Shown: positions 34,332-46,699, counted from the stretch's first letter. The stretch: 64,000 nt of DNA from Furfurilactobacillus milii (GCF_009863985.1 NZ_WEZT01000005.1:66466-130465); one strand, 5' to 3'. Translations and numbers: made by a program. Notes: generated by a model from the sequence alone, not told the origin.

Positions 34332-35054
34332 ATGGCTGATGTAAAATACAAACGTGTAATGTTAAAGTTGAGCGGTGAAGCACTGGCCGGTGAACAAGGA
34401 TTCGGAATCTATCCGCCAAAGATTAAAACCGTTGCTGAAGAACTAAGAGAGGTTTATGCCCTTGGTGTGCAGATTGCAATTGTTGTCGGTGGCGGTAACA
34501 TTTGGCGAGGTGAAGCAGGATCTGAAATGGGCATGGAACGCGCCCAAGCTGATTACGTCGGTATGCTGGCAACTATTATGAACGCCTTGGCTTTACAAGA
34601 CAGTTTGGAAAGCTTAGATGTACCAACACGTGTCCAGACTTCTATTGAAATGCGCCAGATTGCAGAACCTTACATTCGTCGGAAGGCGGTTCGTCATTTA
34701 GAAAAGGATCGGGTCGTGATTTTTGCCGGTGGAACTGGTTCACCATACTTTTCAACAGATACGACCGCTGCTTTACGAGCAGCTGAAATCAATGCAGATG
34801 CTATTCTCATGGCTAAAAATGGCACGGACGGTATTTATTCGGCCGATCCGAATGTAGATCCTGATGCAGTCAAGTACGATTCTTTGACTCACTTGGATAT
34901 TATCAACAAGGGTCTTCATGTTATGGATACAACAGCAACGTCGTTGTCAATGGATAATAATATTCCACTGGTCGTCTTTAACTTCAACGAACCTGGCAAT
35001 GTTTTGAAGGTTGTTAAGGGTGAAAATATTGGGACAACTGTTAGGGGGAAATAA
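34332..35054 (+). CDS. pyrH: UMP kinase
   Basis: 240 aa, amino-acid-kinase fold. Phosphorylates UMP to UDP; regulated by GTP and UTP in this family. [44 protein letters not shown] and [13 protein letters not shown] are the family motifs. ATG 34332 gives MADVKYKR, with AAGGAGG 13 nt upstream; an ATG 30 bp earlier is in frame but would start before the ribosome binding site. One base separates it from frr. Confidence 0.97.
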   Translation: MADVKYKRVMLKLSGEALAGEQGFGIYPPKIKTVAEELREVYALGVQIAIVVGGGNIWRGEAGSEMGMERAQADYVGMLATIMNALALQDSLESLDVPTRVQTSIEMRQIAEPYIRRKAVRHLEKDRVVIFAGGTGSPYFSTDTTAALRAAEINADAILMAKNGTDGIYSADPNVDPDAVKYDSLTHLDIINKGLHVMDTTATSLSMDNNIPLVVFNFNEPGNVLKVVKGENIGTTVRGK

Positions 35055-35055
35055 A

Positions 35056-35619
35056 ATGGCTGTTAATGAACCGATTTTAAAAGATGCACAAGAACGGATG
35101 AGTAAGGCTGGTGATGCGCTGTCACGTGAGCTTGGCAATATTCGTGCAGGCCGTGCAAACGCAGGCTTGCTCGCTGATATTAAGGCGGATTATTATGGCG
35201 CGCCAACACCGATTAATCAAATGGCTTCCATCACGATTCCGGAAGCGCGTGTCTTATTAATAACACCATTTGATAAAAGTAGTTTGGATGCTATTGAACA
35301 CGCAATTTTGACTTCTGATTTGGGAATTAATCCAGCTAACGATGGTAACGCTATCCGGCTGGTTATTCCGCAATTGACTGAAGAAAGCCGGAAAGACTTG
35401 GTTAAACAAGTTCATGGTAAGGCTGAAGAAGCTAAAGTTGCCGTTCGTAATGTTCGTCGAGATGCAATGGATTCATTAAAAAAAGGTCACAAAAATGGTG
35501 ACTTTACAGATGATCAGTTGCACGATCTTGAAGAACAAGCTCAAAAAATTACGGATGCTGGCATTAAGAATGTTGAAAATATCGCCAGTGACAAAGAGAA
35601 AGAATTAATGACTATCTAG
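35056..35619 (+). CDS. frr: Ribosome recycling factor
   Basis: 187 aa. Splits post-termination ribosomes with EF-G. GNIRAGRANAGLL, the hinge YGAPTPINQMA and the C-terminal KELMTI are as expected. ATG 35056 follows AGGGGGA, one base after the pyrH stop; the open frame reaches into pyrH. Its terminator now lies on the far side of an IS30 derivative. Confidence 0.97.
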   Translation: MAVNEPILKDAQERMSKAGDALSRELGNIRAGRANAGLLADIKADYYGAPTPINQMASITIPEARVLLITPFDKSSLDAIEHAILTSDLGINPANDGNAIRLVIPQLTEESRKDLVKQVHGKAEEAKVAVRNVRRDAMDSLKKGHKNGDFTDDQLHDLEEQAQKITDAGIKNVENIASDKEKELMTI

Positions 35620-35643
35620 TTACGGCTCTGGATATTTTTTGTC

Positions 35644-35883
35644 ATATGGTAGATTGCAAATTTAATCCGAATTTTTGGACAAATTTGTCAGCATGATCTG
35701 ATAAGGTGTTTGCCAGTCAAGTATTTTAAGTGGTCTCTGATTTCGATTTTAATTCGTTCGGAATAGGTTATACTAGACAAAAGATCAGCTCCTAAAAGAT
35801 GGGTTTGTGGTAAACACCATTTTAAAGGAAGCTGATCTTTTTTGTCCGAACAGCGTTCGGATTAATTTTACAATCTATCATAT
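35644..35883 (-). mobile_element. Second miniature IS30-family element (240 bp), different lineage
   Basis: Ends are inverted repeats: ATATGGTAGATTGCAAATTT (35644 on) and ATATGATAGATTGTAAAATT (inward from 35883), both continuing AATCCGAA. Reading the minus strand there is the leader, with a strong hairpin (GATCAGCT.../AGCTGATC) followed by T6, typical of IS elements that block outside transcription, a promoter-like TATAACC, then the transposase C-terminus. Nearly the whole transposase is missing. Its repeats do not match those of the 195-bp element. Confidence 0.8.
35662..35748 (-). pseudogene. IS30-type transposase remnant, last 28 codons
   Basis: NRNQRPLKILDWQTPYQIML then TNLSKNSD before the stop, the NQRPLKxLxWxTPYQ motif that ends one branch of IS30 transposases. 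An in-frame stop precedes it, so it is not expressed as such. Confidence 0.75.
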
Positions 35884-35886
35884 AAG

Positions 35887-35931
35887 CGATTGTGATTGGA
35901 AATTTGTTTTTCCAGTCACAGTCGTTTTTTT
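35887..35931 (+). terminator. Terminator of the pyrH-frr transcript
   Basis: CGATTGTGATTGGAAA pairs with TTTCCAGTCACAGTCG (G-U pairs allowed), followed by T7. It begins 3 bp after the IS30 derivative, so the insertion separated frr from its terminator. The gap 35620-36189 (570 bp) otherwise holds the element, the uppS promoter and its leader. Confidence 0.8.
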
Positions 35932-35974
35932 ATTTAAGGTGACAATTTACTAATGAGTGCTGACTGTGGCCAGT

Positions 35975-36002
35975 TTTACCAGTTACGTTAAAGTGATACA
36001 AT
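35975..36002 (+). promoter_or_regulatory. Probable uppS operon promoter
   Basis: TTTACC (35975-35980), 16-bp spacer, TACAAT (35997-36002). The implied leader is about 180 nt and contains several small hairpins and a T6 run near 36091, but no T-box or other motif I recognise. Confidence 0.5.
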
Positions 36003-36189
36003 GCCGAGGTAGATATTTAAGACAATGATTATTGTTTGGCGACCATACATAATGGTTGTCTGTCCCATCAACCGGGCACGTTTCGTCATTTTTTAGAAGG
36101 TCACTGCGTTTATTTCGCTGTGTTTTAATGTAATGACTGGGTGTTTTTGTTAAACTAGAAAGACGTAGAATTGAAAGGTGGACGTTGTT

Positions 36190-36972
36190 TTGTTTGGACG
36201 AAAAAAGACTGTGGCACCTGAAACTTCGCCAAGTGATCTCGATGAGACACGCATTCCTAAGCACGTTGCCATCATCATGGATGGTAACGGACGATGGGCT
36301 CAGAAGCGACATTTACCACGTGTGGCAGGCCACAAGGAAGGCATGAATGCTGTTAAAAAGGTGACCATTGCGGCTAGTCATTTAGGTATTAAGGTGCTAA
36401 CACTGTATGCTTTTTCAACAGAAAATTGGAAACGTTCAGAGAATGAAGTTAACTATCTTATGCAACTGCCAGTCGATTTTTTTGACACTTTTGTACCCGA
36501 CTTGGTTAAAGAAAATGTGCGGGTTAATGTTATGGGATATACGGATCAGCTTCCGAAAAAAACCCAAACAGCTGTTAACAATGCGATTGCGGATACCGCG
36601 CACTGTACCGGCATGATTTTAAATTTTGCACTTAACTATGGCGGACAAGCGGAAATCGTGACGGCTATCCAAAAAATTGCGCAAAGAGTTGCTGACGGGG
36701 ACCAACAGGTTGCGGACATTACTACGGAAACCGTTGATCAGGCTTTAATGACGGCTCCACTTGCACCATACAATAACCCTGATTTGCTAATTCGAACTAG
36801 TGGAGAAGAACGAATTTCGAATTTTTTGCTTTGGCAAATTGCTTATAGCGAATTGGTATTTACAGAAGGGTATTGGCCTGATTTTGACGACACAGAATTG
36901 CGTCGCTGTATTGGGCAATTTCAACAACGTGACCGTCGCTTCGGTGGCGTCAAACAACAAAAAAATAAATAA
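36190..36972 (+). CDS. uppS: Undecaprenyl diphosphate synthase (cis-prenyltransferase)
   Basis: 260 aa. Makes the C55 lipid carrier for cell-wall synthesis. Catalytic Asp31 in IMDGNGRWA, FSTENWKRS, and the C-terminal RTSGEERISNFLLWQ and ELVF motifs are present. TTG 36190 (MFGRKKT) lies 8 nt after AAAGGTGG; GTG 36178 is in frame but overlaps that site. First gene of the envelope run uppS-cdsA-rseP. Confidence 0.96.
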   Translation: MFGRKKTVAPETSPSDLDETRIPKHVAIIMDGNGRWAQKRHLPRVAGHKEGMNAVKKVTIAASHLGIKVLTLYAFSTENWKRSENEVNYLMQLPVDFFDTFVPDLVKENVRVNVMGYTDQLPKKTQTAVNNAIADTAHCTGMILNFALNYGGQAEIVTAIQKIAQRVADGDQQVADITTETVDQALMTAPLAPYNNPDLLIRTSGEERISNFLLWQIAYSELVFTEGYWPDFDDTELRRCIGQFQQRDRRFGGVKQQKNK

Positions 36973-37017
36973 GAGTTTGTGACGGGCTAAGGCTTGTCCA
37001 GAAGTGAGGAGTTTCAT

Positions 37018-37803
37018 ATGCGTACTCGTGTCATTACCGCCGTTGTGGCGTTATTGATTTTTATTCCAGTGATTGTCTATGGTGGTTGGCTAATTCAATT
37101 GGCAGCTATTGTCCTTGGCGCTGTGGCGTTAGGCGAAGTGCTAGTCATGAAAAAGAAGTTGGTCGTGTCTGCGGAAGCGATTATTAGTTTTCTGGGGTTA
37201 CTTGTGCTACTGGCCCCACAGAGCTGGTTGGCATTTTTGCCTGCTAACCTCAATCGCGAATTTTTATTCTTTATTTTCGTGATGCTGTTGCTGTTACATA
37301 CTGTATTCACGCGCAACCATTTTTCGTTTGATGACGCTGGTGTGTTGACACTTGCAATGTTGTACATTGGCATGGGCTTTTACTACTTTGTTGCTGCTAG
37401 AAATACTGGTCTGTCCACACTGTTTTACATTTTGTTTGTTATCTGGACGACAGATTCGGGTGCTTATATGATTGGGCGTAAATTAGGTCGGCACAAATTG
37501 GCTCCCCAAATATCGCCCAACAAAACATGGGAAGGTTCCATTGGTGGCACGATTGTGGCCGTCATTGTCGGTAGCGTTTGGGTTGCCTTTTTCCCACAAC
37601 ACTTTAGTTTGCCGATAATGGTCGGTCTGACACTGATTTACAGTGTTTGTGGTCAACTGGGTGATTTAGTTGAATCATCTCTTAAACGTTTTTATGGTGT
37701 GAAGGATTCTGGCAAAATCTTACCAGGTCATGGTGGTATTTTGGATCGCTTTGACAGTTTGTTGTTTGTGTTACCTATTCTACATTTGACGGGATTGATT
37801 TAG
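37018..37803 (+). CDS. cdsA: Phosphatidate cytidylyltransferase
   Basis: 261 aa integral membrane enzyme forming CDP-diacylglycerol. Repeated hydrophobic segments fill most of the protein, and the C-terminal signature SPNKTWEGSIGG ... GDLVESSLKRFYGVKDSG ... LPGHGGILDRFDS is complete. ATG 37018 follows GTGAGGAG. Uses phosphatidate, the product of plsC encoded 7 kb upstream. Confidence 0.97.
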   Translation: MRTRVITAVVALLIFIPVIVYGGWLIQLAAIVLGAVALGEVLVMKKKLVVSAEAIISFLGLLVLLAPQSWLAFLPANLNREFLFFIFVMLLLLHTVFTRNHFSFDDAGVLTLAMLYIGMGFYYFVAARNTGLSTLFYILFVIWTTDSGAYMIGRKLGRHKLAPQISPNKTWEGSIGGTIVAVIVGSVWVAFFPQHFSLPIMVGLTLIYSVCGQLGDLVESSLKRFYGVKDSGKILPGHGGILDRFDSLLFVLPILHLTGLI

Positions 37804-37899
37804 GCACAAGTATTTGATTCAGAAAAATAGATGTTCAAACTTCTGGCTGTTCTTTTTTTTAGAAATAGTAGTCAGGTCAAGTGAAAGGATCCTATGTGA

Positions 37900-39165
37900 A
37901 TGGTAAAAACAATTGTTGCCTTTATTATTGTTTTTGGAATTTTAGTGGTCGTACATGAGTTTGGCCACTTTTATTTTGCCAAACGGTCAGGTATTCTTGT
38001 GCGTGAATTTTCAATTGGAATGGGGCCCAAAATTTTTTGGACACGCAAAAATGGCACATTGTATACCATCCGAATTTTGCCCTTAGGGGGTTACGTTCGA
38101 ATGGCCGGTGCCGCCGAAGATGAGGATGATCAACTTCAACCGGGAACGCCAATCAGCATCATGATGGGCGATTCCGGTAAAGTTACCAGAATTAATGCTA
38201 GTGATCAAACGACACTATTTAATGGCATTCCTGTCATTGTGACAGAGTCTGATTTAGTGGATCAACTTGTCATTAAAGGTTATGAAAATGGTGACGAAAG
38301 CGTCGTTAAAACGTATGCAGTGGAGCATGATGCGACCATCATTGAAAAAGATAGCACAGAGGTGTTGATTGCACCGCGTGACGTCCAATTTCAGTCTGCT
38401 ACGTTGTGGCATCGTATTTTAACTAACTTTGCGGGGCCACTGAATAATTTTATTCTGGCGTGGTTGGTCTTTGCCATTATGGGATTCGCCATGGGCGGTG
38501 TTGCTAGTAATAGCAATGCGATTTCAGGGGTGTTAGCAAACACGCCGGCTCAATCGGCTGGCCTAAAATCGGGTGACCGAATCGTTAGCGTTAACGATAA
38601 AGACACTAATAACTGGACGGCTGTAACAAGCGCTATTACTAGTGATACCCACGGTGACATCACACTTGGGATTAAGCGTGGTCAAAAGACAGTTAAGCAT
38701 GTCAAAATAACGCCGCAGGTAAAAACTGTTTCTGGCAGTAAAACGCGGACTGTCGGCATTAAACGTGGAATCGATACCGGCTTTTTTGCCAAGTTATTTG
38801 GTGGGTTCTGGAACACGACTGTGCTGTTATTTGCGGCGCTCGGTCATTTGTTCACGCATTTCAGTCTCAACGACCTTGGCGGACCAGTGGCGATTTATGC
38901 GAATACGGCCACAGCTACACAGGCTGGTTGGAGTGGCATTCTCTACTGGCTCGGTTTCTTATCGTTAAATTTGGGAATCGTCAACTTGTTGCCAATTCCC
39001 GCGCTCGACGGTGGTAAACTGGTTTTAAACGTCATTGAAGCAATTCGACGTAAACCATTGTCACAACAAACTGAAGGTGTCGTCACAATCATCGGATTTG
39101 GTTTTGTTTTGTTCTTGATGATTCTAGTCACATGGAATGACATCATGCGCTATTTTGTTCACTAA
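37900..39165 (+). CDS. rseP: RIP metalloprotease RseP (site-2 protease, Eep-like)
   Basis: 421 aa. Intramembrane zinc protease. HEFGH (residues 19-23) in the first membrane helix and the second metal motif ALDGGKL (about 366-372) are intact. A PDZ domain lies between (VLANTPAQSAGLKSGDRIVS), and about four membrane helices are seen. In Gram-positives it cleaves anti-sigma factors and pheromone/lipoprotein signal peptides. The start is 10 nt after AAAGGA; an ATGTGA start-stop lies between, out of frame. Confidence 0.95.
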   Translation: MVKTIVAFIIVFGILVVVHEFGHFYFAKRSGILVREFSIGMGPKIFWTRKNGTLYTIRILPLGGYVRMAGAAEDEDDQLQPGTPISIMMGDSGKVTRINASDQTTLFNGIPVIVTESDLVDQLVIKGYENGDESVVKTYAVEHDATIIEKDSTEVLIAPRDVQFQSATLWHRILTNFAGPLNNFILAWLVFAIMGFAMGGVASNSNAISGVLANTPAQSAGLKSGDRIVSVNDKDTNNWTAVTSAITSDTHGDITLGIKRGQKTVKHVKITPQVKTVSGSKTRTVGIKRGIDTGFFAKLFGGFWNTTVLLFAALGHLFTHFSLNDLGGPVAIYANTATATQAGWSGILYWLGFLSLNLGIVNLLPIPALDGGKLVLNVIEAIRRKPLSQQTEGVVTIIGFGFVLFLMILVTWNDIMRYFVH

Positions 39166-39212
39166 AACGACTGACAATGGTCGTTAACTTTTGGAAGATT
39201 GAGGAGAATTAA

Positions 39213-40925
<1,713 letters not shown>

Positions 40926-40958
40926 CGCTATTCTTTTGAAATTAAAACGTTACTGATA

Positions 40959-41002
40959 ACAAGTCGAACCTTTAGGGTATTTCCCATCAGGGTTCGACTT
41001 GT
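40959..41002. repeat. Perfect 12-bp hairpin between proS and polC
   Basis: ACAAGTCGAACC and GGTTCGACTTGT pair perfectly, with an inner AGGG/CCC... pairing. No T-tract follows on either strand, so it is not a standard terminator. It resembles in placement the hairpin before recJ. Confidence 0.6.
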
Positions 41003-41074
41003 GTGCACTGTACTGAAAAACGATTATTTTATAATTGGCTACTTAAGAACATTCATGTGGGGAGGCCGCATTTC

Positions 41075-44000
41075 GTGGCGTTAAATCAACACGAGCTTTT
41101 TATTAAATTACTAGACCAACTAAATCTCGAGTCCCAGGCGAACGACGCAGCATTTGCGAACGCGCAGATTACAGATATGGTTGTTCATGAGCAGAGTCGG
41201 ACTTGGAGTTTTGGCTTTCACTTTGACCACATTCTGCCGTTTGAAACGTTTATGAACTTTTCACAACGGCTTACCCAAGCGTTTGATGAGATTGCGACGG
41301 TAAACTTTCATATCGCCTCAAGTGACACACAGGCTGAAATTGAAACGATTGCACGGTACTGGACGTGGGCAGTTAGTCACAGCGGATTGAATGAGCAGTT
41401 TGCACGACAATTGTGTGAAGGAACTGCGCCAACTATGGACGGCGACCGAGTAATTATTACAGTGCCCAATCAAGTTGTTTCAGATTTTCTTAGCGGTGAT
41501 ACATTGACTGCTTTGGTCGCAACGTATCAGCGCTTAGGTTTTCCAGAATTGTCGTTTGCAACGACAGTTGATGAAGCTGCCTCAGCACAACAACTTGCTG
41601 ATTTTCAAGCAGCTAAGGAAAAACGAGATGAAGAAATGGTCACCAAGGCGGCCGCTGTCATTGCCAAAAACAAGGCTGAACATTCTTCTGCGCCAACGGT
41701 AAACGGCCCGGTTAGTATGGGTCGAAAAATTAAAGATGATGAACCAATTCGCCGAATGGATGAAATTACCGAAGAAGAACGTAGTGTGACCGTTGAAGGG
41801 TACGTGTTCGCAAAAGAGATTAGAGTGCTTCGGTCGGGTCGGCAATTATTGACAATAAAGATCACTGATTATACCTCTTCTTTCATTGTGAAGAAGTTTT
41901 CACGGAATGAAGATGACGAAGCTAATTTTGCGGCCATTCCTGAAAAGGCGTGGGTTAAAGTTCGCGGTTCTGTTCAGGAAGATAACTTCTCACGAGACTT
42001 AGCCATTATCGCCAACGATTTGCAGGTGGTTTCTCATACCGAACGAGAAGACACTGCGCCTGAAGATGGTAAACGGGTAGAGTTGCACCTCCATACTCAG
42101 ATGAGCACGATGGATGCTACGAATAACATTGCTGATTTTGTCAGTCGAGCCGCAAAATGGGGACACAAGGCGATTGCAATCACTGATCACGCGGGTGTTC
42201 AAGGCTTCCCGGCAGCTTTTAAGGCCGCTGAAAAGGCAGGCATTAAGATGCTGTATGGCGTTGAGGTTAACCTGGTTGATGATGGTGAGCCAATTGGAAT
42301 CAATGACGCACATGAGGTGCTAAAAGGTCACGAATACGTGGTGTTTGACGTTGAAACGACTGGCCTTTCAGCCATTTACGATAAAGTTATCGAGCTTTCT
42401 GCCGTTAAAATGCAGGATGGTAACGTCATTGATCAGTTCGAGGAATTCATTGACCCCGGTTTTCACTTGTCAGATACGACCACTAACTTAACGAGTATTA
42501 CGGATGATATGGTGGCAGGGTCTAAGACTGAAGAAGAAGTCTTTAAAATGTTCCGCGATTGGTATGGCGACGATATTTTGGTCGGGCATAACGTGACATT
42601 TGATGTCGGTTTTATGAACACTGGTTATGTGCGTCATGATATGCCAGAAATCGATAATCCGATTATTGATACCTTAACGCTGGCACGGTTTTTATATCCG
42701 ACGTTAAAGGGTTACCGTCTGAATACACTAGCCAAAAAATTCAATGTTTCATTGGAACATCATCACCGTGCCATCTTTGATGCTGAGTCAACGGGTCATT
42801 TAGCCATGATTTTCTTGAAAGATGCAGAAGAACGCTATGGCATTGTTTATCATGATCAGTTGAATGAACACATGAGTGACAATGACGCGTACAAACATGC
42901 GCGACCGTTTCACGCAACTGTGATTGCAAAAACACAGGCTGGCCTGAAGAACTTATTTAAACTTGTTTCGCTGTCGAATGTGAAATATTTCTACCGGGTA
43001 CCCCGTGTCCCGCGGAGTGAACTAAATCGTTTACGCGAAGGGCTTATCGTTGGCTCAGCGTGTTCCTCTGGTGAAGTATTTGAAGCGGCCATGCAAAAGG
43101 GGAAAGCCGAAGCACTCAAACGAGCAAAATACTACGATTATTTGGAAGTTCAACCCAAACCGGTTTACAAACCCTTAATCGAGGGTGAGTTAATTCACGA
43201 CAATGCAAAACTTGAGGCGATCATTAAGTCATTGGTTGAAATCGCTCATGAATTGGATAAACCGATTGCGGCGACAGGGGATGTTCATTACTTGGATCCT
43301 CATGATGCCATTTATCGGAAAATCCTCATTAGTTCGCAAGGTGGCGCTAATCCGCTTAATCGTCATTCCTTACCAGATGTTCATTTCCGTTCTACTGACG
43401 AAATGTTGTCAGAATTTAGTTTCCTAGGGGACGATTTGGCACAGGAATTGGTTGTTACCAATCCGAATAAAATCGTTGATATGGTCGAAGACGTGCACCC
43501 ACTGAAAGATAAGCTGTACACGCCAAGAATGGCCGGTGCGGAGGATGAAATCCGTGAACGGACAATGGACACGGCTCATGAACTATACGGTGACCCATTA
43601 CCAGATATCGTGCAAAAACGTGTTGACCGTGAACTAAAGTCGATTATTGGAAACGGGTTCTCTGTTATTTATCTGATTGCACAACGGTTAGTGCATAAAT
43701 CTAACAAGGACGGGTACTTGGTTGGCTCCCGTGGGTCGGTTGGCTCATCCGTTGTAGCAACGTTTGCCGGTATTACGGAAGTCAATCCACTGGCACCTCA
43801 TTATCTGTGTCCCAACCCAGAATGTAAGTACAGCGAGTTCTTTACGCATGGTGAATACAGTTCTGGTTATGATTTACCAGACAAGAACTGTCCTAAATGT
43901 GGAACGCTGCTTAAGAAAAATGGACAGAACATTCCGTTTGAAACATTCCTTGGATTTAAAGGAAACAAGGTTCCAGATATTGATTTGAACTTCTCCGGAG

Positions 44001-45394
44001 ACTATCAACCCATTGCGCATAACTATACTAAAGTTATGTTCGGTGAGGACAATGTATATCGCGCGGGGACGATTGGAACGGTTGCCGATAAGACCGCTTA
44101 TGGTTACGTTAAGGCTTATGAACGTGATCACGACGTTACTTTCCGCCAAGCTGAAATTGACCGTTTGTCCAGTGGCGCCACGGGTGTCAAACGAACGACG
44201 GGGCAACATCCGGCTGGGATTATCATCGTGCCGGATTACATGGATATTTACGATTTCACACCTATTCAATACCCTGCCGATGATCAAGATGCTGCTTGGC
44301 AGACAACTCACTTCGATTTCCATTCGATTCATGACAATATTTTGAAAATGGATATTCTGGGACATGATGATCCCACGATGATCCGGACATTACAAGATTT
44401 GTCAGGTATCGACCCAAAAACAATTCCCACAGACGATCCTGGTGTGATGGGGCTGTTCTCTGGCACAGAGGTGCTAGGCGTTACAGAAGAACAAATCTTC
44501 AGTAAAACAGGAACACTGGGCATTCCTGAATTCGGAACCCGGTTTGTTCGAGGGATGCTTGAAGAAACGCATCCGAAAAACTATTCTGAATTGCTACAAA
44601 TTTCAGGCCTGTCACATGGGACTGACGTTTGGCTGGGTAATGCGGAAGAATTGATTAAAGATGGCACGGCGACAATTGCTAACGTGATTGGTTGTCGTGA
44701 TAACATCATGACCGACTTGATCAACTACGGGTTGGATTCAGAAATGTCATTCCAGATTATGGAATCTGTGCGTCATGGTCGCGGGATTCCTGATGAATGG
44801 CAAGCAGCTATGCGGGAGTCGAATGTGCCACAGTGGTACATTGATTCCTGTCTAAAAATCAAGTACATGTTCCCAAGGGCGCATGCCTCTGCCTATATTT
44901 TGATGGCGTTGCGAGTGGCTTACTTTAAGGTTTACTTCCCGATGTTGTATTACGCTGCTTACTTTTCTGTTCGTGCTGATGATTTTGATCTAGTTGCCAT
45001 GTCGCGTGGTAAAAATGCGGTTAAGGCATCGATGAAAACTATTATGGACAAAGGCAACGATGCATCGACTAAGGAAAAGAGCTTGTTAACGGTGCTTGAA
45101 TTGGCTAACGAAATGATGGAGCGTGGCTTTAAGTTCAAGATGATCGATGTTGAACGTTCGGATGCGCAGAGCTGGTTGATTGACGGAGACTCATTGATTG
45201 CTCCGTTCAATGCAGTTCCCGGTTTGGGCGATAACGTTGCTAAACAGATTGTGGCGGCTCGTGAAGAAAAGCCATTCCTGTCCAAAGAAGATCTAAGCAA
45301 ACGTGGTAAAGTTTCTGCTACGATTATTGATTTTCTGACTGAGAACCATGTGTTAGATGATTTGCCAGACGAAAATCAGCTGAGCCTATTTTAA
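41075..45394 (+). CDS. polC: DNA polymerase III PolC-type, replicative polymerase
   Basis: 1439 aa, usual length for low-GC Gram-positives. N-terminal domain, OB fold (about 235-320), PHP domain ([13 protein letters not shown], about 337) interrupted by the DEDDh proofreading exonuclease (FDVETTGLS, about 426; HNVTFDVGF), zinc motif [13 protein letters not shown], catalytic [10 protein letters not shown] (about 967), and a helix-hairpin-helix region near the end. It is the leading-strand replicase. GTG 41075 follows GGGGAGG; the frame opens 72 bp earlier without a ribosome binding site. Confidence 0.98.
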   Translation: MALNQHELFIKLLDQLNLESQANDAAFANAQITDMVVHEQSRTWSFGFHFDHILPFETFMNFSQRLTQAFDEIATVNFHIASSDTQAEIETIARYWTWAVSHSGLNEQFARQLCEGTAPTMDGDRVIITVPNQVVSDFLSGDTLTALVATYQRLGFPELSFATTVDEAASAQQLADFQAAKEKRDEEMVTKAAAVIAKNKAEHSSAPTVNGPVSMGRKIKDDEPIRRMDEITEEERSVTVEGYVFAKEIRVLRSGRQLLTIKITDYTSSFIVKKFSRNEDDEANFAAIPEKAWVKVRGSVQEDNFSRDLAIIANDLQVVSHTEREDTAPEDGKRVELHLHTQMSTMDATNNIADFVSRAAKWGHKAIAITDHAGVQGFPAAFKAAEKAGIKMLYGVEVNLVDDGEPIGINDAHEVLKGHEYVVFDVETTGLSAIYDKVIELSAVKMQDGNVIDQFEEFIDPGFHLSDTTTNLTSITDDMVAGSKTEEEVFKMFRDWYGDDILVGHNVTFDVGFMNTGYVRHDMPEIDNPIIDTLTLARFLYPTLKGYRLNTLAKKFNVSLEHHHRAIFDAESTGHLAMIFLKDAEERYGIVYHDQLNEHMSDNDAYKHARPFHATVIAKTQAGLKNLFKLVSLSNVKYFYRVPRVPRSELNRLREGLIVGSACSSGEVFEAAMQKGKAEALKRAKYYDYLEVQPKPVYKPLIEGELIHDNAKLEAIIKSLVEIAHELDKPIAATGDVHYLDPHDAIYRKILISSQGGANPLNRHSLPDVHFRSTDEMLSEFSFLGDDLAQELVVTNPNKIVDMVEDVHPLKDKLYTPRMAGAEDEIRERTMDTAHELYGDPLPDIVQKRVDRELKSIIGNGFSVIYLIAQRLVHKSNKDGYLVGSRGSVGSSVVATFAGITEVNPLAPHYLCPNPECKYSEFFTHGEYSSGYDLPDKNCPKCGTLLKKNGQNIPFETFLGFKGNKVPDIDLNFSGDYQPIAHNYTKVMFGEDNVYRAGTIGTVADKTAYGYVKAYERDHDVTFRQAEIDRLSSGATGVKRTTGQHPAGIIIVPDYMDIYDFTPIQYPADDQDAAWQTTHFDFHSIHDNILKMDILGHDDPTMIRTLQDLSGIDPKTIPTDDPGVMGLFSGTEVLGVTEEQIFSKTGTLGIPEFGTRFVRGMLEETHPKNYSELLQISGLSHGTDVWLGNAEELIKDGTATIANVIGCRDNIMTDLINYGLDSEMSFQIMESVRHGRGIPDEWQAAMRESNVPQWYIDSCLKIKYMFPRAHASAYILMALRVAYFKVYFPMLYYAAYFSVRADDFDLVAMSRGKNAVKASMKTIMDKGNDASTKEKSLLTVLELANEMMERGFKFKMIDVERSDAQSWLIDGDSLIAPFNAVPGLGDNVAKQIVAAREEKPFLSKEDLSKRGKVSATIIDFLTENHVLDDLPDENQLSLF

Positions 45395-45535
45395 TGTCTG
45401 AACGGACCAGTCAGTGTTTCATCTGTCAAAATTCGAACTGAGTGTGGCCGTGACAATTCCTTACTTAGAGCAAATGAGGCTGATGTCATCTTGTTTCTAA
45501 AATTTTGAAAAACTTCAACTTCATGATCAATCCAA

Positions 45536-45576
45536 ATATGCCCTATTCCTGAATTTGAGGAATAGGGCATATTTTA
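45536..45576. terminator. Terminator between polC and the VOC gene
   Basis: A perfect 15-bp stem ATATGCCCTATTCCT with its complement around GAATTTG, then TTTT. It can end polC transcription and, in reverse, that of the minus-strand gene. The 45395-45535 stretch shows nothing else I can name. Confidence 0.75.
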
Positions 45577-45647
45577 CGACTAGCCATGTTCAACGCGAAC
45601 GCATATCGGATCTTGTTTCGTTCTTTTGATGTTCAGTTCAGTAATGA

Positions 45648-46619
45648 TTATCGTAGGTTGCTTGTCAGCAGTTTGCTTTGGTTAAGGGTGGCCTTATGTT
45701 CAAAACGTTCTACTTCGTCGAACTTTACATTGTGTTTATCATACCAACGCTTGACAGTGTCTGTTTGGTCAGCAAAAAGGGGCGGTAGCGACAGTTGTTG
45801 ACCCATAGTGGAGGCTGGTTCTTCCAATGCAAAACCAGGCGCAGTAGTTGCTAATTCGATTCGGTTATCGGAGGGGTCACGAACATAAATACTTTGAAAC
45901 CAGCCCCGGTCACGATAAAGTTCAATGTCCAAACCGAGTGATTGTGCCCGTCTGTAATAACGAAACAGTGTTGATTGATCCGGAACTTGTAGTGCGATGT
46001 GATCAACGCTGCCGCGGCCCATTCGCGAGCGGTGTTTTGAATCAGGCGCTGATGTTAGGGTGATGGCTGCGCCGCTCGATGGAAGGGGGATTTGATGATT
46101 AAAGTCGTTGAGCCCCAGCCAATCCTGATAGAAGGTGACTGTTTCTGAATAATTAACATAGTCAATATTGGTTCCAAGCAGACCCACTATTTGATTCTCC
46201 ACGGGAACATCATTTGGCACCTGTTGCCGCTCCGTTAATTGACGATCCACTTCGACAAAGGTTAACAAAACACCATCCGGATCTGTGACTATTAACCCAC
46301 TAGCGCTGAGCTGTGGATGAAAGTTGGCCGCCTCAAGCCGCTTTTGCCAATAGGACGTCGTGTTTCGAGGGATGCCGATCCGGATGCCTGTTAGTCCGTG
46401 GTTTGCTTCTTGACGTTGGCCTAAGCGGTCTAAAACAAAAAAGGTGATCACGCTGCCAGGCTCGCCCAAATTATTACCGTAATAAAGGTGTCTAATATGA
46501 ACGGCTTCTTGATTGACGGAATTTTTAACGAGTCTAAGACCGAGTACTTGAATGTAAAATTGTGCATTAACGGAAGCATTACCGGTCAGTAATGAAATAT
46601 GATGTGGCGAAAAAAGCAT
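45648..46619 (-). CDS. VOC-family ring-cleaving dioxygenase/glyoxalase-like protein
   Basis: 323 aa with two vicinal-oxygen-chelate modules. First module opens FSPHHISLLTGNASVNAQFY; the second has DHIALQVPDQ and DPSDNRIELATT, giving a plausible His-His-Glu metal site. It resembles MhqA/MhqO-type proteins of Bacillus, linked to quinone and catechol stress. Start ATG 46619 has GGAGGGG upstream on the minus strand. It interrupts the otherwise codirectional polC-rimP block and may be an acquired accessory gene. Confidence 0.87.
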   Translation of the reverse strand: MLFSPHHISLLTGNASVNAQFYIQVLGLRLVKNSVNQEAVHIRHLYYGNNLGEPGSVITFFVLDRLGQRQEANHGLTGIRIGIPRNTTSYWQKRLEAANFHPQLSASGLIVTDPDGVLLTFVEVDRQLTERQQVPNDVPVENQIVGLLGTNIDYVNYSETVTFYQDWLGLNDFNHQIPLPSSGAAITLTSAPDSKHRSRMGRGSVDHIALQVPDQSTLFRYYRRAQSLGLDIELYRDRGWFQSIYVRDPSDNRIELATTAPGFALEEPASTMGQQLSLPPLFADQTDTVKRWYDKHNVKFDEVERFEHKATLNQSKLLTSNLR

Positions 46620-46699
46620 GATACCCCTCCTCAATATCAGTTGAACTTGATCATATTTTATACCGAACACGCTCAAAATGCTTGGATTGGTGCCGTTGG

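Noticed and set aside
43874-44365. 163-codon antisense ORF over polC
   Set aside because: Lies opposite the conserved catalytic region and has no start signals.
45586-45801. 71-codon plus-strand ORF at the 3' end of the VOC gene
   Set aside because: Shadow of the minus-strand gene; no start signals.
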